Shown: positions 1 to 6,730 of the stretch, in pieces
Numbering within the stretch: the stretch's first letter is position 1
Layout: every line of letters begins with the position of its first letter
Source of the DNA: Nitrospirota bacterium
GTDB taxonomy: Bacteria; Nitrospirota; Nitrospiria; Nitrospirales; UBA8639
Assembly: GCA_029879555.1 (NCBI GenBank)
Contig: JAOUQB010000080.1
Location: 1 to 8,551, forward strand
DNA length: 8,551 nt
Direction: 5' to 3'
Made by a program: the position numbers and the translations under genes
Notes under the pieces: generated by a model
The model's database searches: none
What the model was told of the DNA's origin: nothing
What the model saw: only the letters and a program-made list of their open reading frames with translations

Positions 1-26
1 GGGCGGAAGGGTGAGGGAGGTGGGTC

Positions 27-1487
27 ATGGAACCAGCAATGTCGACTGAATTGCCTATGAATGGTCGAGTAGCCAGAATCTTGTTAGTTGAGGATGAACC
101 GGATGTTCGGGACACCATTAAACTTCAATTAGAAGATGAAGGCCATGACGTGACTGAGACGGACTCTGGGAATCAAGCCCTAGCGTTGGCCGAGATGTCG
201 GCCTTCGACCTTGTCCTCACCGATGTCATGATTCCTGGTCTCAATGGGATTGAATTGGTTCAACGCCTCAATCAGTTGCCCGCGTGCCCCGTCACGGTCG
301 TGATGACAGGCTATGGATCGGTCGAAATGGCCGTGAATGCAATAAAAGCCGGCGCTTTTGATTTTTTGCCGAAACCGTTCTCCGTCGATGTGTTGAGTGC
401 CACTGTGGCAAGTGCGTTACGCGTCAAGTCGTTACAAGATGAAAACACGGAACTGAAAAAAACCGCCAAAGGGCAATTTAGTATTGGAAAACTGGTGAGT
501 TCGAGTCAGGTGATGAAAGAAGTCTTTCAGCTCATTGATTGCGTGGCAGATACCGATAGTACGGTTCTCATATTAGGCGAAAGTGGGACTGGGAAGGAAC
601 TGATCGCGCAAACAATTCACGCCAATAGTACGCGGCGTCGGGGTAATATGATTCCGGTGAATTGTGGTGCAATCCCTGAAGCCCTGCTGGAGAGTGAGCT
701 TTTCGGTCATGAAAAAGGGGCGTTTACCGGAGCGGTGGCCGCTCGTGTTGGCCGATTTGAGTTAGCCGCAGGCGGCACTATTTTCTTAGACGAAATTGGA
801 GATTTGAGTCCTCCGCTTCAGGTGAAACTCCTTCGAGTGCTTCAAGAGCGAACATTTGAGCGGGTGGGTGGGACCCGGACGTATAAATCGGATGCTCGGG
901 TGGTTGCCGCGACGAATCAAGATCTCGAAAATTTGGTGGCCGCCAAACAATTCCGCGAAGATTTGTTTTACCGACTCAACGTGGTGCCGGTGCTGGTTCC
1001 GCCGTTGCGTCAACGAGTTGAGGATATTCCCCTCTTGTTGCAGCATTTTATTGCCATGTTTAATGATCGTCGTAAAGCCGAGCTGACTGGTGTATCCGAT
1101 CATGCGATGGCCTTACTGTGTGAATATCCATGGCCGGGTAATGTTCGGGAAATTGGTAATATCGTTGAGCGAATTGCCATCTTGAAGCGACGCGGGTTAA
1201 TTGAGCCCGAAGATTTACCTGAAAAAATTCGTCGTCTTCCCTCCGACCTTGTTCCTTCCCCACCCGCCGCTATTCCAGTTGGAGGCCTTGATCTTTCGAG
1301 GGCCGTCGAAGAATTTGAAAATCGGTTGATCCTTGAAGCCCTTGAACGAACCAATTGGGTCAAAAGTAAAGCTGCCCGCTTGCTGCAAATTAACCGGACA
1401 ACTCTCATTGAAAAATTAAAAAAGAAATCGCTTGCCGAAGTCGTCGCCCAGCGTGCTGCCCCCCCTGAAGATCTCGTTGACGCCTAA
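27..1487 (+). CDS. NtrC-family sigma-54-dependent response regulator (486 aa), partner kinase not in window
   Basis: Two-component transcription activator that should bind upstream enhancers and drive sigma-54 RNA polymerase by ATP hydrolysis. The receiver domain covers about residues 16-130, with acidic residues around E22-D23, phospho-acceptor D66 in LTDVMIPG, T94 and K116 (FLPKPF). All key residues are present, unlike the degenerate receiver of FleQ/FlrA. The AAA+ domain covers about 155-400: Walker A GESGTGKE 184-191, the sigma-54 contact loop GAFTGA 231-236, Walker B FLDEIGDL 253-260, [11 protein letters not shown] and WPGNVRE 369-375. A Fis-type helix-turn-helix lies at about 430-468 ([15 protein letters not shown]). 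The start at 27 has GGGAGG at 15-20 with 6-nt spacing; ATGs at 39 and 57 are less well placed. A TGA at 12-14 could end an upstream gene, possibly its kinase. The flagellar context suggests, without proof, a flagellar regulator. Family is certain; target genes are unknown. Confidence 0.95.
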   Translation: MEPAMSTELPMNGRVARILLVEDEPDVRDTIKLQLEDEGHDVTETDSGNQALALAEMSAFDLVLTDVMIPGLNGIELVQRLNQLPACPVTVVMTGYGSVEMAVNAIKAGAFDFLPKPFSVDVLSATVASALRVKSLQDENTELKKTAKGQFSIGKLVSSSQVMKEVFQLIDCVADTDSTVLILGESGTGKELIAQTIHANSTRRRGNMIPVNCGAIPEALLESELFGHEKGAFTGAVAARVGRFELAAGGTIFLDEIGDLSPPLQVKLLRVLQERTFERVGGTRTYKSDARVVAATNQDLENLVAAKQFREDLFYRLNVVPVLVPPLRQRVEDIPLLLQHFIAMFNDRRKAELTGVSDHAMALLCEYPWPGNVREIGNIVERIAILKRRGLIEPEDLPEKIRRLPSDLVPSPPAAIPVGGLDLSRAVEEFENRLILEALERTNWVKSKAARLLQINRTTLIEKLKKKSLAEVVAQRAAPPEDLVDA

Positions 1488-1538
1488 AGACCGCCAACGG
1501 TGTTCCGCATCCCTTCTTGCGGTCCTATTCTCCTCTAT

Positions 1539-1660
1539 GGGTCTGTTGAAAAAAGCCGCCAGCGGCGTTCTCGCCAGTTTTCCGTGCTCACGTAATTCCA
1601 GTACGCTCCGCGCGCAAAACCGGCTGCGGCCTTGCTGGACGGACTTTTTTGAACAGACCC
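1539..1660. repeat. 122-bp palindromic MITE/REP-like element
   Basis: The ends are inverted repeats: GGGTCTGTTgAAAAAAG at 1539-1555 matches the reverse complement of 1644-1660 with one mismatch. Pairing continues inward with interruptions: the CCGCCAGC block near 1557-1563 against GCTGGACGG near 1634-1642, and GCCAGTTTTCCGTGC at 1573-1587 against 1610-1624 with three differences. The whole element can fold into one long imperfect hairpin with a loop near 1588-1609. It has no coding capacity and no exact target-site duplication at its ends. From general recall, similar palindromes ending in TTTTTGAACAG are scattered through Nitrospira genomes; this is memory, not a search. It could also act as a transcription barrier between the two units. 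Confidence 0.75.
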
Positions 1661-1752
1661 GAAGCTATGGATCACATAGGCTTTCCTGGCCAAATGTGCC
1701 CTTTGGTATCTTCATTATTCAACACTCCCTCTATGGAAGCGTTCTCCGAATC

Positions 1753-1896
1753 AGTAAGGAGTAAAACGTTAGGAGTAAGGAGCAAAAGACAAGGTATTCA
1801 TTTAAAATTTCCTTCCCGTTGAGTTTTTCTGATCTCCTCACTCCTTACTTCTCACTCCTTACTTTTCCCCCTTCCTCCTCTCGCCTCACCCCTGAC
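1753..1896. repeat. Two-armed degenerate heptanucleotide repeat, site A
   Basis: The left arm (1753-1787) is five head-to-tail 7-mers, AGTAAGG-like: copies start at 1753, 1760, 1767, 1774 and 1781, two of them exactly AGTAAGG, the last AGCAAAA. After a 46-nt AT-rich spacer the right arm (1834-1896) is the same unit in reverse complement (CTCCTTA/CTCCTCA type) with exact 7-nt phase from 1834 to 1868, then more degenerate to about 1896. AGTAAGGAGT at 1753-1762 pairs perfectly with 1854-1863, so the arms can form a hairpin. The same unit recurs near 7143 and 7716. Function is unknown. Confidence 0.8.
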
Positions 1897-2038
1897 GTCT
1901 TCGAATCAGCTTGATGTTCTGACCCTCCCGTCAACGCATTGACGGCGGCAGTTTATTCCCAGCCCCTCGTCCAACAAAAAACTCTTCATTTTTCAAGGAT
2001 ATTTCCGCTCGGTCTTTTTGGCCGGGTAAGAAATTCTC

Positions 2039-2054
2039 GGGTCCGGATATTGCT
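2039..2054 (+). promoter_or_regulatory. Possible sigma-54 (-24/-12) promoter for the TPR-kinase-regulator operon
   Basis: GGGTCCGGATATTGCT has the essential GG (2040-2041) and GC (2052-2053) at correct spacing and a full TTGCT -12 element. The -24 element is poor, lacking the CA of TGGCAC. The start of transcription would fall near 2065, leaving a leader of only about 15 nt that still contains GGAGG at 2073-2077. A match this good could arise by chance in a region this size. Confidence 0.35.
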
Positions 2055-2079
2055 GAATAGATCTCCAAGGTTGGAGGAC

Positions 2080-4161
2080 ATGCGAAACGTGAGAAGATTT
2101 CTCTGGATAGTCGGGGTGGCTGTCCTCTGGCCCAGTACGGCAGCCGGTGGGTCTTGCTCGGAGTTTCCCTGGCATCATCCCCCTGACATGGTGATGCCCA
2201 CAATTCTGCATGAAGGTCAAAATGCCATGAATGCCGGTTTGGCCTTAGAAGCCCGGAAATTATTTTCCTCGTATCTCTTGAAACAGGAAGAAGGCGTGTT
2301 TGCGGATGGAGCTCAGTGGGCGTTGGCGTCCCTTCCTGACCCCGCCGATGAACCTGGGACGGGATTTTTAAAACAGATTGATCGACTGCAAGCGATGAAA
2401 ACGGAACAGCCCGATAGTGTGTATGCGCCCTGGGCTTTGTGTGAGATGGGCCAACTGTACTGGGATGCTGGCTGGCATTCCGAAGCGAATGCCTTGTTCG
2501 AAGAATTCCTGGCTACCTATCCTGCGCATCCCTTAGCCGGAGGTGTGATGGTCGAGGCGGGGTTGGGGTTTTTGGAAAACCGTCAATTTCTCGAAGCGGC
2601 ACTGGTGCTTCGTCGGGTCGTGGAAGAACCGAAGTGGGAAAGGCATCGGTCCAGTGGGGCTTTAGGATTGGCCGATGCGACAGCCATGTCGAAGGCCTGG
2701 AGCCAGGCCTACTATTGGTATCGCGTGGTCGAGGCCGAACAACCTGAGCTCATTCGACAATCCGAGCGTTCATCATATTATTACGGGTTAACGGAATTAG
2801 CCGTTGGAGATGCCAACAAGGCGATTCCTCGTTTTTTAACCACGGTCAATCTTTTTCCCAAACAAGAAATTGCTGGTAGAGCCCTTAATCGTATTTCAGA
2901 GAAATTAATGAAAGAGGGGCATGACTTTCTCTCGCTTTGGTTTGCGGAGCAAGCCAAGCGACAATTTGCGGGGCAGGAAGCTGGCCGTCGTGGCCACGCA
3001 GCACAAATGAGATGGGTAGTGGATTTTTTGTCCAAAGAACATACCAAAGAAGAATGGGAACATGTGTACACGCGTCTCAATGACTTAGAAATATTTGTGT
3101 CCGTGTCCTGGGATCATGTGGTGGAAGCGTCTCGTGTGTTGAGCCAGGCTCCAGAACAAGATGTGCTTGAGGAAAGTCTTGTGTGGTTAGGTCGGGGCTA
3201 TCTTAAGCTTGGCGATGCTCCATCCGCGATTCAAGCATTGAAGCACCTTGCGATTGTGGCCACTTCCGAGACGTGGAAAAAAGAGGCAGTTGATCGGTTA
3301 AGCGCCATTCTGGGTGAGAAAATGCGAGAGTTCGTGGAAAAACAGGCCTGGGTTCGATTGCTCAAGTTTTATGAAGAGGAACAAGAGGTGTTCCGCTTGG
3401 TTCCGTTGACACGTGAACGGGTTCGGATGGTGGCCCAGGCCTATCAAGAGGTGCAACTCCCTTCCAAAGCCATGCAGTGGTATGACGAATTGTTAAAGGC
3501 ATATCCCAAGAGCCCTTTGCGTGAGGAAATTTTTTCGCAAAAAGTGTTTCTTGCGGAAGACCAAGGGGATGGGCCTGTCCTTCAGAGTGCAGGGGAGGTC
3601 TATCTGCGGGAATATCCTGAGGGGAAATGGCGAGCAGAGGTGTCCACCGTGTTGGGAATGGAAGCGTTAGGTCGGCAGGATTACGTACATGCCATTCAAC
3701 ACCTGTCCGATGGTCTGCAACGCACGCATGACAGGGCGTTGCAGCAATACGGACTCCGCCATCGAGCGCGAGCCTATCGGGAGGACCAGAAGGGAACTCT
3801 CGCACTTGAAGATTTGCGGCAGGTGGTGGCTCTGGATCCATTAGACATGAACAATGTGGTGCGGCTCGGGGATTTTCTTTTTGATCAAGGCGAGTACGCC
3901 GAGGCCGAATCACTGTATGACCAAGTGTTGACGTCCAAAGCGCCAGTAGCACTGAAGGCTTGGGCGAAATATCGGTGGGGTCTGTCATTGGACTATCAGG
4001 GGAAGACGAGTGAAGCGCAGAAACTGTTGACGGAAGTGCAACAACTAGAAACGCAATCGCCAGAGTTTGAAAATACGATTCGTGCGGCAGCCGCGGCAGT
4101 ACTCGATGAATTTTCGTTGCTAGGAAAGCCACAAGCAGGGAGCGTCAATGAAGGGAGTTAG
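2080..4161 (+). CDS. Exported TPR-repeat protein of unknown function (693 aa)
   Basis: I do not recognise a named family. From the ATG at 2080 the N-terminus reads as a Sec signal or anchor: basic RNVRR (2-6), hydrophobic core about 7-17 (FLWIVGVAVLW), then PSTAAGGSC with plausible signal-peptidase sites near 19-23. The Cys at 26 lacks a proper lipobox. The rest is alpha-helical with tetratricopeptide-like repeats, clearest at about 116-150, 365-398, 448-480, 555-590, 593-625 and 627-660 (patterns such as LGDFLFDQGEYAEAESLYDQ). TPRs usually bind proteins. An upstream TTG at 1939 would bury the signal sequence behind 47 unlikely residues, so 2080 is preferred. GGAGG at 2073-2077 is only 2 nt from this ATG, so GTG 2089 remains possible. 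The stop overlaps the kinase start by 14 nt, implying co-translation and a linked role, perhaps in flagellar assembly. Confidence 0.85.
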   Translation: MRNVRRFLWIVGVAVLWPSTAAGGSCSEFPWHHPPDMVMPTILHEGQNAMNAGLALEARKLFSSYLLKQEEGVFADGAQWALASLPDPADEPGTGFLKQIDRLQAMKTEQPDSVYAPWALCEMGQLYWDAGWHSEANALFEEFLATYPAHPLAGGVMVEAGLGFLENRQFLEAALVLRRVVEEPKWERHRSSGALGLADATAMSKAWSQAYYWYRVVEAEQPELIRQSERSSYYYGLTELAVGDANKAIPRFLTTVNLFPKQEIAGRALNRISEKLMKEGHDFLSLWFAEQAKRQFAGQEAGRRGHAAQMRWVVDFLSKEHTKEEWEHVYTRLNDLEIFVSVSWDHVVEASRVLSQAPEQDVLEESLVWLGRGYLKLGDAPSAIQALKHLAIVATSETWKKEAVDRLSAILGEKMREFVEKQAWVRLLKFYEEEQEVFRLVPLTRERVRMVAQAYQEVQLPSKAMQWYDELLKAYPKSPLREEIFSQKVFLAEDQGDGPVLQSAGEVYLREYPEGKWRAEVSTVLGMEALGRQDYVHAIQHLSDGLQRTHDRALQQYGLRHRARAYREDQKGTLALEDLRQVVALDPLDMNNVVRLGDFLFDQGEYAEAESLYDQVLTSKAPVALKAWAKYRWGLSLDYQGKTSEAQKLLTEVQQLETQSPEFENTIRAAAAAVLDEFSLLGKPQAGSVNEGS

Positions 4162-5026
4162 ACCAACCCCTTCTCCCTTGTTGCCCAAGGGAAGGAAATG
4201 GAAAGCTGATCGTCCTGTCCTAGATTTAGGTTCGGTCCCGCCTTCCCATGATCGATCATTATATGCGGCCATTGATGACACGCAGGCGGAGCCAGGTGAG
4301 CATCATGGGTCCCCGGCATGGAAGGAAGAACACCAACTTCGATTAGTGCGGCTTGGGGAACGGGCGAGTCGGCTGGCGCATGATATTCGAACGCCTTTGG
4401 CCAGTATTGAGTGCTTCGCCTCATTGCTGGGGCGTGAAAATCACAGTCAGGATGAGCGGCAAGCGTTGACGGCCCATTGTATCCGCGCTGTTCGCTCGTT
4501 AGATCATCTGGTCTCCAATATGTTGGTTTTCGGTGCACCGTTGCAGGCCAACTACGAAACGGTGAATCTGGCGGTCTTGCTGGATGAGGTGGAATTGTTG
4601 GCCTGGTCTCTCCTTCGTGCGAAGCGGCTGACGATTAATCGGGATGGTGAAGATACCGTGCCGGCAATCTGGGGGCAGGAATCTTTACTCAAGCAAAGCG
4701 TGCTCAATCTTCTCATGAATGCCATTCATGCGTCACAGCCTGACAGTGTCATTGAAATTCACTGTCGTCACGAATCACGATTAATTGAGGAGCAGGGGAG
4801 GCAGAAAACGAAAGACGGTTTTCTGCTTCGTATTCAAGATCATGGGTGTGGAATGTCTGAGCAAGAGCGTTCACGGATGTTTCAACCATTTTATTCCAAT
4901 CGAAAAGGAGGGACGGGGCTGGGTCTAGCGATCGTCCAACAGATTGTTCACCTTCATCACGGAATGATTGATATTACGAGTCAACAAGGAAAAGGAACGA
5001 CGGTTGAGCTCTTTTTCCCTCAGTAA
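4148..5026 (+). CDS. Soluble sensor histidine kinase, FlgS/FlrB/FleS-like (292 aa)
   Basis: Autophosphorylating kinase expected to donate phosphate to the regulator encoded next to it. The dimerisation domain with the H-box lies at about 66-130: RLAHDIRTPLAS, phospho-His H78. The HATPase domain spans about 175-292: N-box around N187 and N191, G1 box DHGCGM 231-236, F-box F245-F248 (FQPFYS), G2 box GGTGLGLAI 254-262. No transmembrane segment and no PAS domain are visible. The first 60 residues are Pro- and charge-rich and look disordered, so it probably senses an internal cue, as the cytoplasmic FlgS kinases of Campylobacter and Helicobacter do. AGGGAG at 4137-4142 with 5-nt spacing supports the start at 4148, inside the end of the TPR gene. 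Kinase identity is certain; the flagellar role is inferred from the neighbouring regulator and flgB operon. Confidence 0.93.
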   Translation: MKGVRPTPSPLLPKGRKWKADRPVLDLGSVPPSHDRSLYAAIDDTQAEPGEHHGSPAWKEEHQLRLVRLGERASRLAHDIRTPLASIECFASLLGRENHSQDERQALTAHCIRAVRSLDHLVSNMLVFGAPLQANYETVNLAVLLDEVELLAWSLLRAKRLTINRDGEDTVPAIWGQESLLKQSVLNLLMNAIHASQPDSVIEIHCRHESRLIEEQGRQKTKDGFLLRIQDHGCGMSEQERSRMFQPFYSNRKGGTGLGLAIVQQIVHLHHGMIDITSQQGKGTTVELFFPQ

Positions 5027-5038
5027 AAGGAGAATGGC

Positions 5039-6427
5039 ATGCTAGAGACTGCGAATGGGATGAGTCGGGGCATCCTGGTTGTCGAAGATGATGAACAGTT
5101 ACAAACGGCCTTGACCAAAGTCTTGAGCCAACATGGCTATGACGTAACGGTCGCTCGTGATGGCTATGAGGGCTTAGAACACGTGGAACGGGAAGCTCCC
5201 TGGCTTGTGCTCACCGATTTGAGTTTGCCAGGAAAAGGGGGCATGGAATTTTTACGGGAAGTCCGGACGCAGGGCTATCATATGCCGGTGGTGGTGATGA
5301 CGGCCTATGGTGGTGTGGATGTCGCGGTGGAGGCACTGAAATATGGGGCGACCGAATTCCTTCAAAAACCATTTCCCATTGATCGTTTAGAAAAGATCAT
5401 TCAACAGCTGGACGATGATCGGAGTGAACCACGTCTGACATCGAACGGAGTCCAAGAAAAAATCCCACCGGGAGAACCACGCGAGGGGTTTTTAACGCGA
5501 AATCCCAAAGTGCTGCAAACCTTGAAAATGTTGGACATGATTGCGAGTAGCTCCGCGACAATCTTAATTCAGGGAGAAAGCGGAACGGGGAAAGAAGTCC
5601 TGGCTCGCCATATCCATCGCAAAAGCAGCAGGGCGCATCAACCCTTTGTCGCGATTAATTGTGCGGCCGTACCGGAAGGGCTTTTAGAAAGCGAATTATT
5701 TGGCTATGAGAAAGGGGCATTTACCGGGGCGCTGACGAGACGAGCCGGGAAATTTGAACAGGCGCACCACGGTACGCTGCTATTGGATGAAATTGGGGAG
5801 ATGAGTTTAGGGCTCCAGGCGAAATTGTTGCGGGTGCTTCAAGAGCGAGAAGTCGACCGTCTGGGGTCGCGGCAACCCATTCCCGTGGATGTGCGGGTGA
5901 TTGTCACGACCAATCGGAATTTAGCTCAGGAAGTTCAAGCCGGACGGTTTCGAGAAGATGTATTTTATCGTTTGAGTGTGATGCCGTTTACGATTCCTCC
6001 CTTGCGAGATCGACCAGAAGATATCGAGTTACTCGCCGAGCATTTTTCCCACCGATCTTTTCTGAGGAACCAACGTTCCTGTAATGGGTTTACCGATGAG
6101 GCGATGAAATATTTAAAAAGCCGACCATGGCGGGGCAATGTGCGTGAATTAGAAAATGTGATCGAGCGGGGAGTGCTTTTGGCAGATAATGGGCCATTGC
6201 AAGTAGAGCATTTTCAATTTGACGAACCGACATTAACATCGACCTCTACCCATGCACCGACTGGAACGATTTGGGAGATGGAACGAGACCTCATCATACG
6301 AACGTTAGAAGCGCATAATTCGAATCGAACTCACGCGGCGAGAACCTTAGGGATCAGTATTCGCACGTTACGCAATAAATTACGAGAATATCGAGAGCTG
6401 AATGGGGGCCTCCCGCTGGGCGTATAA
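5039..6427 (+). CDS. NtrC-family flagellar response regulator, FlgR/FlrC/FleR-like (462 aa)
   Basis: Probable cognate regulator of the preceding kinase, 12 nt away in the same operon, and probable sigma-54 activator of the following rod and basal-body genes. The receiver covers about residues 10-125, with D17/D18, phospho-acceptor D60 in LTDLSLPG, T88 and K110 (FLQKPF). The AAA+ domain covers about 150-385: Walker A GESGTGKE 179-186, sigma-54 loop GAFTGA 226-231, Walker B LLLDEIGEM 247-255, FREDVFYRLSV and WRGNVREL 364-371. The Fis-type helix-turn-helix is at about 412-452 (THAARTLGISIRTLRNKL). All motifs are intact and the length is normal for the family. GGAG at 5029-5032, 6 nt from the ATG, supports the start. 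An ATG at 5034 is out of frame. The order kinase-regulator-flagellar genes matches FlrBC and FleSR loci, but the choice among these names cannot be made from sequence alone. Confidence 0.94.
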   Translation: MLETANGMSRGILVVEDDEQLQTALTKVLSQHGYDVTVARDGYEGLEHVEREAPWLVLTDLSLPGKGGMEFLREVRTQGYHMPVVVMTAYGGVDVAVEALKYGATEFLQKPFPIDRLEKIIQQLDDDRSEPRLTSNGVQEKIPPGEPREGFLTRNPKVLQTLKMLDMIASSSATILIQGESGTGKEVLARHIHRKSSRAHQPFVAINCAAVPEGLLESELFGYEKGAFTGALTRRAGKFEQAHHGTLLLDEIGEMSLGLQAKLLRVLQEREVDRLGSRQPIPVDVRVIVTTNRNLAQEVQAGRFREDVFYRLSVMPFTIPPLRDRPEDIELLAEHFSHRSFLRNQRSCNGFTDEAMKYLKSRPWRGNVRELENVIERGVLLADNGPLQVEHFQFDEPTLTSTSTHAPTGTIWEMERDLIIRTLEAHNSNRTHAARTLGISIRTLRNKLREYRELNGGLPLGV

Positions 6428-6465
6428 ACGGTACGGACAGAGGTTTCCTGTGTATGGGGGAAAAA

Positions 6466-6485
6466 TGGCAGGAGGGATTGGCAGG
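6466..6485. promoter_or_regulatory. TGGCAGG direct repeat, possible activator-binding sites
   Basis: TGGCAGG occurs at 6466-6472 and 6479-6485, 13 bp start to start. This is about 160-175 bp upstream of the predicted flgB transcription start, a usual distance for NtrC-type enhancers. The role is inferred from position only; the repeat is short enough to be chance. Confidence 0.25.
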
Positions 6486-6616
6486 CCTTGTAGGGGAAAA
6501 GCGGAAAATTATGCCGGAGATAGGAAAAAACTTCATGGACCATCTTGTGCCCTGATAGGAAGTGCATGACGGAGAAGGTGCCGGATGGAGTTTACATGGG
6601 CTCAGCAGGGTTGATG

Positions 6617-6632
6617 CGGCATTAGTGTTGCT
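6617..6632 (+). promoter_or_regulatory. Sigma-54 (-24/-12) promoter for flgBC-fliEF
   Basis: CGGCATTAGTGTTGCT aligns to the consensus TGGCAC-N5-TTGCW with two mismatches (first T and the C of CAC). GGCA at 6618-6621 and TTGC at 6628-6631 have the required spacing. Transcription would start near 6643, leaving a leader of about 88 nt before flgB. The adjacent regulator carries an intact GAFTGA sigma-54 contact motif, which supports the call. Confidence 0.75.
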
Positions 6633-6651
6633 GGTCTCATGAAGAACAATA

Positions 6652-6693
6652 GGCTGTGGTCGACTATCAACAGCCAGACAGGCTGGGACAGCC
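6652..6693. promoter_or_regulatory. Cluster of four alternating inverted half-sites in the flgB leader
   Basis: GGCTG at 6652-6656, CAGCC at 6671-6675, GGCTG at 6681-6685 and CAGCC at 6689-6693 alternate in orientation. The first pair extends to GGCTGT/ACAGCC (6652-6657 with 6670-6675). They lie about +10 to +51 from the predicted start. They may be operator sites for the flagellar regulator; FlrC of Vibrio cholerae is known to bind downstream of some sigma-54 start sites. They could also form alternative RNA hairpins. Confidence 0.5.
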
Positions 6694-6717
6694 ATTTAAG
6701 TGAAACACAGCAGGATA

Positions 6718-6723
6718 AAGGAG
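6718..6723 (+). promoter_or_regulatory. Ribosome binding site that decides the flgB start
   Basis: AAGGAG lies 7 nt before the ATG at 6731. The upstream GTG at 6725 would leave only 1 nt of spacing, so it cannot be the start. Confidence 0.8.
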
Positions 6724-6730
6724 TGTGCTC

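Larger units (their letters stand above)
1488..2079. other. Gene-free 592-nt intergenic region
   Basis: No convincing gene lies between the stop of the first regulator and the start of the TPR gene. Open frames here run through repeats and lack ribosome binding sites. The region holds a short inverted repeat right after the stop (GACCGC 1489-1494 with GCGGTC 1519-1524, no following T-run, so a poor terminator), a 122-bp palindromic element, a small palindrome (CTATG 1665-1669 with CATAG 1675-1679), the heptad array and a possible sigma-54 promoter. It probably separates two transcription units. Confidence 0.8.
6428..6730. other. 303-nt regulatory gap upstream of flgB
   Basis: No gene is seen here; reverse-strand open frames are shadows without ribosome binding sites. 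The gap contains a direct repeat of TGGCAGG (6466-6472 and 6479-6485), a sigma-54 promoter at 6617-6632, a cluster of GGCTG/CAGCC half-sites at 6652-6693 and the flgB ribosome binding site. The layout (distal candidate enhancer, -24/-12 promoter, structured leader) suits control by an NtrC-type activator. Confidence 0.7.

Noticed and set aside
1532..1736. 9-bp direct repeat CCTCTATGG at 1532-1540 and 1728-1736, possible target-site duplication
   Set aside because: The left copy overlaps the palindrome end, the right copy is 68 nt beyond the other end with no terminal inverted repeat, and a 9-mer match in a region this size is not surprising.
1432..1764. 110-codon open frame on the + strand
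   Set aside because: It overlaps the end of the first regulator, runs straight through the palindromic element and has no ribosome binding site or recognisable protein features.
1753..1896. Heptad arrays as a CRISPR array
   Set aside because: The units are 7 nt, adjacent without spacers and degenerate; no cas genes are present.
3362..4132. 256-codon open frame on the - strand
   Set aside because: It lies wholly opposite the TPR gene, is rich in Pro, Arg and His as shadow frames usually are, and has no ribosome binding site or domain.
6466..6482. TGGCAGGAGGGATTGGC as a sigma-54 promoter
   Set aside because: The distance between GG and GC is 12 nt instead of 10, which sigma-54 does not tolerate.
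6536..6550. TGGACCATCTTGTGC as a sigma-54 promoter
   Set aside because: GG/GC spacing is right but the CA of the -24 element and the first T of the -12 element are missing; the site at 6617-6632 is much better.
6331..6695. Two overlapping - strand frames across the flgB upstream gap
   Set aside because: Neither has a plausible start signal; they overlap each other and the end of the regulator, and the region is better explained as promoter DNA.
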